6,653 nt of DNA, taken from positions 774 through 7,426 of the forward strand of contig PMKG01000086.1 in the NCBI GenBank assembly GCA_003157675.1, in the 5' to 3' direction. The position numbers and the translations under genes were made by a program. Positions 1 through 5,203 of the stretch are shown one piece after another; position 1 is the stretch's first letter; each line of letters begins with the position of its first letter. Under the pieces are notes generated by a model. That model was given only the letters and a program-made list of their open reading frames with translations. It did no database searches and was not told the DNA's origin. Origin of the DNA: Acidobacteriota bacterium. Its GTDB lineage: Bacteria > Acidobacteriota > Vicinamibacteria > Vicinamibacterales > Fen-181.

Positions 1-478
1 TCGGCAGCAGCACCACCGGCGCGAGGCCGGTCAGCACCACGACGAAGACGGCGTAGCCGGCCGTGACGACAGCCCACCACCAGTCCGGCCATTGCCGGAT
101 CGCGAGGTAGAGGCCGGCGGCCGACGCGAACGTCAGGAGGATACCGAGGGTCGCGGCTTTCAGGCGGTCGGCCACCCAGTGGCGGAACCGCTCGGTGGAC
201 AGGCCGTAGCGGTGCTCGAGGAGAAAGGAATGGAAGAAGTCGATGGGCAGCGCGCCGACCTGGTGCGCCACGCCGAGGAAGGCCACGAAGGCGAGGACGG
301 TCGCCGTCGGGCGGAGGAATGCGGGCATCGGTCCTGCCGCCGCCTCGGCGAGGCTTCGCAGGCGCGCGGACAGGGGCGGGGCCGCGAGGGCCAGCAGAAG
401 GCCCGCGCTCCACGCCATGGAGACGATGGCTGCCCGGCGCCCCAGACGATGGTACCGGGCAGACCTGTCCTCGTTCAC
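1..478 (-). CDS. Ste24/CAAX-type M48 membrane metalloprotease, N-terminal part (3' end beyond window)
   Basis: Reading down from a GTG at 478-476 gives 159 codons without a stop to the window edge. Recognition rests on the segment at residues 77-107 (starting LPIDFFHSFLLEHRYGLS, then a conserved W101, D104 and K107), which matches the pattern of the N-terminal domain of Ste24-like M48 peptidases: F..F.LE.RYG.S......W..D..K. Four hydrophobic stretches, at about 16-35, 58-76, 108-127 and 133-159, fit the multi-spanning membrane topology of this family. Family knowledge: these are zinc metalloproteases embedded in the cytoplasmic membrane that cleave near the membrane surface. The HEXXH zinc site would lie further left and cannot be seen, so catalytic competence is unverified. 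The GTG overlaps the stop of the upstream lipoprotein gene (GTGA), implying translational coupling; no Shine-Dalgarno is obvious upstream of it. An ATG at 418-416 (residue 21) is an alternative start but would remove part of the first membrane segment. The family call is fairly secure; the substrate is unknown. Confidence 0.82.
   Translation of the reverse strand, partial: MNEDRSARYHRLGRRAAIVSMAWSAGLLLALAAPPLSARLRSLAEAAAGPMPAFLRPTATVLAFVAFLGVAHQVGALPIDFFHSFLLEHRYGLSTERFRHWVADRLKAATLGILLTFASAAGLYLAIRQWPDWWWAVVTAGYAVFVVVLTGLAPVVLLP
475..478 (-). promoter_or_regulatory. GTGA stop/start overlap between lipoprotein and Ste24-like genes
   Basis: On the minus strand the four bases GTGA contain the GTG start of the downstream protease gene (478-476) and the TGA stop of the lipoprotein gene (477-475). 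Such overlaps usually mean that the terminating ribosome restarts on the next gene. The lack of a clear Shine-Dalgarno just before the GTG is consistent with reinitiation. This assumes the GTG, not the ATG 60 bases downstream, is the real start. Confidence 0.65.
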
Positions 479-1272
479 TTCGCGGCGATCCGTATCCCGC
501 CGTTGGTCGTCTCGAGCGCGATCTTGGGCCCGCCGCCGTTCAGCCGACCGCCCACGTGCCGGCGCGTCGCTTCGGGGCCATCCAACTTCATGCCGTCGAC
601 CGCAATCCGGCCATTGACGCAGTTGGCGTCGACGTCGGCCTTGGCGCCGGACGGGATCGTCAGTTCAACCGCGCCGTTCACGGTCTCGGCCTTGATGCCG
701 CCGGGCGCCACGGCCGTCATGTCGAGCCGCACGGTCCCGTTCGTCGTCGTGGCCTCGACCGCGCCGCCCAGTTCGCGCCCGCGGACCGTCCCGTTGGTGA
801 CCTCAGCGTTGACCCCGCCGGTCAGCTGCATCACCGAGATCTCGCCGTTGGTCGTCCGCAACCGCACGCTGACACCGGACGGCGCCTTGACGTGGTACTT
901 CACCTCGAGGTGATTCGACTCGCCGGCGGGCGCCTTCATCTCGAGGCGCAGTCTGTCCGGGGTCGAGTCCACGACGACCTGCACCTGCCCGAGCAGCTTC
1001 TTCGCGTCCTCGTCGGTGATGCCCCGCGCCGTGCGCTCGGCGATGATCTCGACCTGGCTGCCGGTCCCACCGGTCACGTCGATCCCGCCGCTGACGTTGG
1101 CGATCTCGATCTCGCCGGTGGGCGCGACCTGATAGGTCTTCGTCCACTGGTCGGTGGCCCGGCCTTTCACGTCGAGGCTGCTGACGACGACGTCGCAGGC
1201 GACGAGGGCCGCCGCCGCGGACGCGACGGCCAGCAGGCAGGCGACTCTTCCCATCGATGCCCTGGCGTACAT
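475..1272 (-). CDS. DUF4097-type beta-repeat lipoprotein
   Basis: A 265-residue exported protein. The ATG at 1272-1270 was chosen because a perfect AGGAGG sits 7 bases upstream; a GTG at 1302 would add ten residues but lies upstream of that site. The N-terminus has arginines at 4 and 9, a hydrophobic core (10-24) and a lipobox LVAC ending at Cys26, so cleavage and lipidation at Cys26 are expected; Asp27 at +2 would, by the E. coli rule, favour inner-membrane retention. The rest is beta-rich with recurring Asn-Gly turns (142-143, 160-161, 178-179, 199-200, 220-221, 257-258), each followed by a short hydrophobic strand, as in the DUF4097 (putative adhesin-like) family and its beta-solenoid-like folds. 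No catalytic motif is visible. The molecular role of the family is poorly known; members often sit beside envelope-stress or membrane-sensing genes. Here it lies 57 bases after SMC and overlaps the Ste24-like gene by 4 bases. Family call is confident, function is not. Confidence 0.85.
   Translation of the reverse strand: MYARASMGRVACLLAVASAAAALVACDVVVSSLDVKGRATDQWTKTYQVAPTGEIEIANVSGGIDVTGGTGSQVEIIAERTARGITDEDAKKLLGQVQVVVDSTPDRLRLEMKAPAGESNHLEVKYHVKAPSGVSVRLRTTNGEISVMQLTGGVNAEVTNGTVRGRELGGAVEATTTNGTVRLDMTAVAPGGIKAETVNGAVELTIPSGAKADVDANCVNGRIAVDGMKLDGPEATRRHVGGRLNGGGPKIALETTNGGIRIAAK
487..885 (-). repeat. Protein-level Asn-Gly beta repeats in the DUF4097 domain
   Basis: Residues about 130-262 of the lipoprotein contain a degenerate repeat with a core like T-T/V-N-G-x-[IV]-x-[VLI]: TTNGEISV, VTNGTVRG, TTNGTVRLD, TVNGAVEL, CVNGRIAV, TTNGGIRI. 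Asn-Gly spacing is 18, 18, 21 and 21 residues, then 37, where a degenerate copy around RLNGGG (244-248) may intervene. This regularity fits stacked rungs of a beta-solenoid. The repeat is visible in protein only; the DNA copies have diverged, so it is an old structural repeat, not a recent tandem duplication. Confidence 0.7.
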
Positions 1273-1279
1273 GGAAGCT

Positions 1280-1285
1280 CCTCCT
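1280..1285 (-). promoter_or_regulatory. Strong Shine-Dalgarno site (AGGAGG) for the lipoprotein gene
   Basis: The minus strand reads AGGAGGAGCTTCC then ATG. AGGAGG is a full match to the 16S anti-Shine-Dalgarno, with 7 bases between it and the ATG at 1272. This decides the start codon over the upstream in-frame GTG at 1302. It is the strongest ribosome binding site in the window, suggesting the lipoprotein is translated independently of SMC even if the mRNA is shared. Confidence 0.88.
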
Positions 1286-1329
1286 GCTGAACTATACGTC
1301 ACCGGGCGCCGCCGGGTTCGCGATACCCG

Positions 1330-4300
1330 TCAATTGAGCTTGACCGAGATCAGCTTCGACACGCCCGGCTCCTCCATCGTCACGCCGTAGAGCCGGTCGG
1401 CAATCTCCATCGTCTTGCGACTGTGGGTGATAATGATGAACTGCGTCTGCTGCTGCATCTGCTTGAGGATCTCGATGAACCGCCCGATGTTGGCGTCGTC
1501 GAGCGGGGCGTCGATCTCGTCGAGCACGCAGAAGGGGCTCGGCTTGTACCGGAAGATGGCGAACATGAGCGCGATCGCCGTCAGCGCCTTCTCTCCGCCC
1601 GACAGCAGCTGCACGCTCTGAAGGCGCTTGCCCGGGGGCGAGGCGACGATCTCGATGCCGCTCTCGAGGACGTCGGTCTCGTCGATCAGGGTGAGGCCGG
1701 CGCGGCCGCCGTCGAAGAGGACAGTGAAGGTCTCCTGGAAGTTGGCGTTGATGGCGCCGAACGCCTCGCGGAAGCGCTCCTTGCTCGTCTCGTCGATCTG
1801 CCTGATCGCCTGGCCGGTGGCGGCGATCGACTCGCGCAGGTCCTGGCGCTGCACGGTGAGGAAGGTGTGCCGCGTCTCGAGCTCGTCGAACTGCTCGATG
1901 GCCATCATGTTGACCGGGCCGAGCCGGTCGATCTTGGTCTTCAGCTCGTCGATCGCCTCGTCCGGCGTCGCCGGCGGCGCGGAGGCCGCCGCGAGGATCG
2001 GGGTCTCGGCCGGCATGCCGGGCGCACCCTCGATGGTGACGGGACCTTCGGCCTCGGCGCCCTCTTCGCCGGCTTCCTCCTCGGGCTCCTCGACCATCGC
2101 GGTGCCGGGAGCGGCCTGGCCCTCGCGCTCGGCCTCCTCCACCTCCGCCAGCACCTGGTCGAGCGTCGCCTGCACCGCCTCGACGCACGTCGAGGCGAGA
2201 TGGGCGAGGTCGGACTCGGCCGTCACGCGGGCGATATCGAGCTCGGAGACCTCGGTGCGCACGTCCTCGAGCGCGCGTCGGCATTCCCGGATCTCCGTCT
2301 CCTCCTCGCCGCTCCGGACGTGGAACGCGGACAACTCCTCGTCGGCCGCGCGAACTTCGCCGCGGAGGGTGTCGAGCTCCTGCAGGTCGAGGTCGAGCCG
2401 GCGCTTGCCGTCTTCGATGGCCTGGCGCAGCTCCACCTGCCGCTGTTCGTTCTGGCGCGCCTCTTCCTGCCGGGCAGCGAAGCGCGACTCCAGCTCTTCG
2501 ATGGCCTCCTGCTGGCGCGTCACTTCGGCGGCGAGCGCCGTGGCCCGCTCCACCAGGCCGGCGTGGGCGGCCCTCGCGTCGGCGGCCCGGCGGCTGATGA
2601 CCTCGGCGGCCTCGCGGGCGTCGACGAGCTGCCGCTGCGCGACGGAGAGCCGCTCGTCGGCCTCGCGCCGCACGTCCTCCTGGCGCACCACCGACGCGCG
2701 CGCTTCCGTCTCGCGGGCTTCGAGCGCCCTCCGCTCCTCCTGCGCTCGCGCGCACTCGGTCGCCAGCACGTTGGACCTCAACGCCAGGCGATCGCGGTTC
2801 TCGGCGGCCCTCTCCACCAGAGCCTCGAGGCCGACGATGACCTTCTCGCGCTCGTGGGCGTCGGCCACGAGACCCGCGATTTCCTGCGACAGGCGTTCGA
2901 CGGCGGCCGCGCCGACGGTGGTCTGGTCGGCCAGCCGGGCCAGCGTCTCGCGAATCTCGATCGCCCGGTCGCGGAGCTCGTGGACCTCGCGCCTCGCGGA
3001 GAGGATGCCGCGCGACTCCTCGCGCATGCCGCCGTACACGAGGCGCGCGCCCCGCAGCACGTCGCCGTCCGGCGTGACCACGGGCAGGTCGGTCTCGAGC
3101 GAGGCCGACACGGCCTGCGCGAACGAGCCGGCCATCCACGCGTGCCCGATCGCCTGCTCGACGAACCGCGCGTGGTCGCCCGTGGCACGCACCAGCGAGG
3201 CCATCGGCACCAGTCCCTCGGCCGGCGCGACAGGTTGCGCGGCGGAGGCGGGCGCATCCCCGCCGACCACGAGGAAGCCGCACCGGCCGGCGTTGTGCTC
3301 GCGGATCATCGCCAGGCCGCGGGACGCGTCGTCGTGGCTCGCGACGAGCACGTGCTGCAGCAGGTCGCCGAGGCAGGCCTCGACCGCCCGCTCGTAGCCG
3401 CGCTCGACGTCGAGATGATCGGCCAGCGAGCCGAAGTGGCGCAGCCGCTCGTCGCCGTCGGCGAGCAGGAAACGGGCGGCGTCGCCATACTGCGCGCGCG
3501 CCGCTTCGAGCTCCTCGAGCGACTGCAGGCGAGCCTCGACGCTGGCCAGCTCCTGCTCGCGCGTCCTGGTCGTCTGGCGGCGCTGCTCCTGCTCCTCGCG
3601 CGCCTCGGCGAGTTCCGCCTGCCTGGTCTCGCCGTCTGCGCGCACGCCCTCGAGCGCGAACCGGGCGTCGGCCACCTGGCGGCGCCCGTCTTCGAATTCC
3701 GCCTGCGACCGGCGGTCCTCCACCTCGACGTCGGACCGCTCGGCGTCGAGCCGCGAGAGTTCGTCCTCGACCCTCTGGCGCGCCGCCTCGGCGTTCCCGA
3801 TGGCGTGCTGGAGCGAGCTAATCGCCGTCATCGACAGGTAGACGGCCTGGCGCTTCTCTTCGACCTCGGCATCGAGCGCCTGGAGAGCGCCGTAGGCGGC
3901 GTCGTACGCCGCGCTCTCGGACGACAGGACGGCGGCCGCCTGCTCGCGCGCCTGCCTAGCCTGCTCGGCCGCGTCGCGCCGCTCGGCCAGCGCCTGGTGC
4001 GCCGGTCCCCGCTTGGCCTCGATCGCGGCCAGTTCGTCGGCAATCTCGTGACTGCGAGCGCCAAGACCGACCAGTTGCTGCTCGCTGAAGGTCACCGCGT
4101 TCTGCCGCCGATCGATCTCCATCTCGCGTGCGTGCGTCGTCTCGCGCACGGTGTTCGCGTGGGCCTCGGCCTGCGCCAGCTCGATCCGGGTCCGGGCGAG
4201 CCGGTCCTCGGCCGCCGAGAGCCTGGCCGCCGCGACTGCCGCCGCTTCGCGCCGTTCGGCGAGGCGCGCGCGGCCGGCCTCGATCTGACTGGCCAGCGCA

Positions 4301-5046
4301 CGGTAGCGCCGGGCGAACAGCACTTTCTCCCAGCGCCGCAGCTCCTCGCGCAGCCGCTTGTAGCGGCGCGCCTTGGCCGCCTGCCGCTTGAGCGCGGCCC
4401 GCTGCTTCTCGACCTCGAAGATGATGTCGTCGATGCGCGTGAGGTTCTGCTGCGACGCTTCGAGCTTGAGCTCGGCGGCGCGCCGGCGGGCCTTGTACTT
4501 GGTGACGCCGGCCGCTTCCTCGATGAGCTGCCGCCGGTCGGTGGGGCGCGTGCTGAGGATCTGTCCGATCTTCCCCTGCTCGATGATGGCGTAGGCCTTG
4601 GCGCCGAGGCCGGTGTCCATCAGCAGCTCGTGGACGTCGCGCAGCCGCACCAGCTCGCCGTTGATGAGGTACTCGCTCTCGCCCGATCGATACAGCCGCC
4701 GGGTCACCTCGACGTCGCGCGCGAGGATCGGCTCGGCGTCCTGGCCGTCCTCGAGCGGGAGTCTCGCCTTCTCGCTCGCCGAGGTCACGCCCGACAGCAT
4801 CAGCCGGACTTCGGCCGCCGCCGTCGCCTTGCGCGCCTCGCTGCCGTTGAAGATCACGTCCTGCATCTGGTCGCCGCGCAGGCTCTTCGCGCTCTGTTCG
4901 CCCAGCACCCAGACGATCGCGTCGGCGACGTTGCTCTTCCCGCACCCGTTGGGACCGACGATGGCGGTGACGCCCCGGTCGAACGCCAGCTCGGACCGGT
5001 CCGAGAACGATTTGAACCCTGAAATCTGAAGCTTCTGCAGGCGCAT
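1330..5046 (-). CDS. smc: Chromosome segregation ATPase SMC
   Basis: A complete 1238-residue SMC, the ATPase core of the SMC-ScpAB condensin that loads on chromosomal DNA and aligns sister arms by loop extrusion. Visible in order: N-terminal head with Walker A GPNGCGKS (31-38), arginine-finger-like R57 in SLRGD, and Q157 in AIIEQGKI; N-terminal coiled coil, about 190-515, rich in Glu, Arg and Ala; hinge, about 520-690, ending in a GG-containing segment (VYGGMREESRGIL); C-terminal coiled coil, about 690-975; an acidic insert, 976-1028; the LGPVN motif (1042-1046); signature LSGGEKAL (1148-1155); Walker B CVLDEIDAPLDD (1173-1184); and the ITHSR switch near the end. All motifs needed for ATP binding and hydrolysis are intact. 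Length is slightly above the usual 1150-1200, largely because of the insert. The ATG at 5046 was chosen because MRLQKLQISGFKSF is the canonical N-terminus; an in-frame ATG at 5169 would add 41 unrelated residues across the leader. The weak upstream AGGG is 5 bases from the ATG. ScpA and ScpB are not in the window. Confidence 0.97.
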   Translation of the reverse strand: MRLQKLQISGFKSFSDRSELAFDRGVTAIVGPNGCGKSNVADAIVWVLGEQSAKSLRGDQMQDVIFNGSEARKATAAAEVRLMLSGVTSASEKARLPLEDGQDAEPILARDVEVTRRLYRSGESEYLINGELVRLRDVHELLMDTGLGAKAYAIIEQGKIGQILSTRPTDRRQLIEEAAGVTKYKARRRAAELKLEASQQNLTRIDDIIFEVEKQRAALKRQAAKARRYKRLREELRRWEKVLFARRYRALASQIEAGRARLAERREAAAVAAARLSAAEDRLARTRIELAQAEAHANTVRETTHAREMEIDRRQNAVTFSEQQLVGLGARSHEIADELAAIEAKRGPAHQALAERRDAAEQARQAREQAAAVLSSESAAYDAAYGALQALDAEVEEKRQAVYLSMTAISSLQHAIGNAEAARQRVEDELSRLDAERSDVEVEDRRSQAEFEDGRRQVADARFALEGVRADGETRQAELAEAREEQEQRRQTTRTREQELASVEARLQSLEELEAARAQYGDAARFLLADGDERLRHFGSLADHLDVERGYERAVEACLGDLLQHVLVASHDDASRGLAMIREHNAGRCGFLVVGGDAPASAAQPVAPAEGLVPMASLVRATGDHARFVEQAIGHAWMAGSFAQAVSASLETDLPVVTPDGDVLRGARLVYGGMREESRGILSARREVHELRDRAIEIRETLARLADQTTVGAAAVERLSQEIAGLVADAHEREKVIVGLEALVERAAENRDRLALRSNVLATECARAQEERRALEARETEARASVVRQEDVRREADERLSVAQRQLVDAREAAEVISRRAADARAAHAGLVERATALAAEVTRQQEAIEELESRFAARQEEARQNEQRQVELRQAIEDGKRRLDLDLQELDTLRGEVRAADEELSAFHVRSGEEETEIRECRRALEDVRTEVSELDIARVTAESDLAHLASTCVEAVQATLDQVLAEVEEAEREGQAAPGTAMVEEPEEEAGEEGAEAEGPVTIEGAPGMPAETPILAAASAPPATPDEAIDELKTKIDRLGPVNMMAIEQFDELETRHTFLTVQRQDLRESIAATGQAIRQIDETSKERFREAFGAINANFQETFTVLFDGGRAGLTLIDETDVLESGIEIVASPPGKRLQSVQLLSGGEKALTAIALMFAIFRYKPSPFCVLDEIDAPLDDANIGRFIEILKQMQQQTQFIIITHSRKTMEIADRLYGVTMEEPGVSKLISVKLN
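1963..2121 (-). other. Acidic, Pro/Ala/Gly-rich low-complexity insert in SMC
   Basis: Residues 976-1028 of SMC interrupt the coiled coil just before the helix leading to LGPVN. By my count the 53 residues include 11 Glu and no Lys or Arg, with many Ala, Pro and Gly; an example is VEEPEEEAGEEGAEAEG. It cannot form a heptad coiled coil and is probably disordered. The reading frame continues smoothly into conserved motifs on both sides, and codon choice (GAG, GCC, GGC) matches the rest of the gene, so a sequencing frameshift is unlikely. Bacterial SMCs often have a short variable loop about here, near the joint that links arm and head. This one is long and strongly charged. Confidence 0.75.
2977..3489 (-). 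other. SMC hinge (dimerisation) domain
   Basis: Residues about 520-690 break the heptad-like, charged composition of both arms and form a globular segment: YGDAARFLL, then an alpha/beta region with VERGYERAVEACLGDLLQHV (548-567), CGFLVVGGD (589-597), VTPDGDVLRGARLVYGG (657-673). This is the usual SMC hinge arrangement, including the glycine-rich ends used in the doughnut-shaped dimer. A linker (AGRC to LVPM, about 586-615) is rich in Ala and Pro. Domain edges are estimated by eye. Confidence 0.8.
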
Positions 5047-5066
5047 TGAAACCCTAGCCCTCACCC
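5047..5066 (-). promoter_or_regulatory. SMC translation initiation region with three spaced G-runs
   Basis: Directly before the SMC ATG the minus strand reads GGGTGAGGGCTAGGGTTTCA: three GGG runs each separated by three bases. The proximal AGGG is 5 bases from the ATG and the middle GAGGG is 11 bases away, so the ribosome binding site is weak or ambiguous compared with AGGAGG at the next gene. The proximal AGGG is the likelier Shine-Dalgarno. Confidence 0.5.
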
Positions 5067-5075
5067 GGACTCGAC

Positions 5076-5104
5076 AAACAACAACAGCCGCCCAAGACGG
5101 GCGG
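5076..5104 (-). terminator. Candidate intrinsic terminator or attenuator upstream of SMC
   Basis: On the minus strand CCGCCC-GTCTT-GGGCGG forms a perfect 6-bp GC stem with a 5-base loop (arms 5104-5099 and 5093-5088), followed after one C by TGTTGTTGTTT (5086-5076). The T-rich stretch is interrupted by G, so termination may be partial. It sits about 40 bases before the SMC start codon and downstream of the putative SMC promoter, so it could act as a leaky attenuator in the SMC leader or simply catch read-through from the protease gene. Confidence 0.4.
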
Positions 5105-5153
5105 TGGCCCGCTCGCGCGGCTGGACGGGAGGTCGGCAAGCCAACCGTCGGCC

Positions 5154-5182
5154 AGTCTAACAACTGCAAGCTCTTGTGGCAA
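5154..5182 (-). promoter_or_regulatory. Putative sigma-70-type promoter for SMC
   Basis: On the minus strand TTGCCA (5182-5177; 5 of 6 matches to TTGACA) is followed after exactly 17 bases by TAGACT (5159-5154; 4 of 6 matches to TATAAT). The predicted transcript start is near 5147, giving a leader of about 100 bases that would contain the 5076-5104 hairpin. The -35 touches the last base of the hairpin behind the protease gene. It is the best promoter-like match I saw in the gap, but such matches arise by chance. Confidence 0.33.
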
Positions 5183-5199
5183 GCGCCCGAAAGGGCACT
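5182..5199 (-). terminator. Hairpin just after the S41 protease stop codon
   Basis: Five bases after the TAG stop (5206-5204), the minus strand reads AGTGCCC-TTTC-GGGCGCT, a 7-bp stem with one T-G wobble and a 4-base loop. No T-rich tail follows (next bases TGCCACAAG), so it is not a textbook intrinsic terminator. It could protect the 3' end of the protease mRNA or act with Rho. It marks a transcript boundary only weakly. Confidence 0.35.
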
Positions 5200-5203
5200 A
5201 CGG

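Noticed and set aside
319..1290. Open plus-strand frames opposite the lipoprotein gene and the gene downstream
   Set aside because: No ribosome binding site or recognisable domain, and the opposite strand encodes a lipobox, regular beta repeats and a Ste24 motif.
1270..1302. GTG at 1302 as the lipoprotein start
   Set aside because: A perfect AGGAGG lies downstream of it, 7 bases before the ATG at 1272, and the signal peptide is better formed from that ATG.
1298..1319. Imperfect GC hairpin between SMC and the lipoprotein gene as a terminator
   Set aside because: The stem has a central mismatch and a 3-base loop, with no T-rich tail on the minus strand.
1963..2121. SMC acidic segment as a frameshift artefact
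   Set aside because: The reading frame is continuous, codon choice matches the gene, and the alternative frames here give Arg/Gly-rich nonsense, not coiled coil.
1292..3283. Long open minus-strand frame overlapping the SMC gene
   Set aside because: Extremely Arg/Gly/Pro-rich low-complexity product, out of frame with the SMC motifs; a by-product of codon bias.
1423..5022. Open plus-strand frame of about 1200 codons opposite SMC
   Set aside because: Its composition (Leu, Gly, Arg, Asp, Val-rich, no motifs) is what the complement of a GC-rich Glu/Arg/Ala coiled-coil gene yields; stop codons are rare antisense to high-GC third positions. SMC on the other strand has all conserved motifs.
5132..5152. 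GTCGGC occurring twice, 15 bases apart, in the SMC upstream gap, as an operator
   Set aside because: A short direct repeat in GC-rich DNA with no palindrome; likely chance.
5044..5169. Upstream ATG at 5169 as the SMC start
   Set aside because: It would add 41 residues not seen in SMC proteins, encoded by the promoter and hairpin region; the canonical SMC N-terminus begins at 5046.
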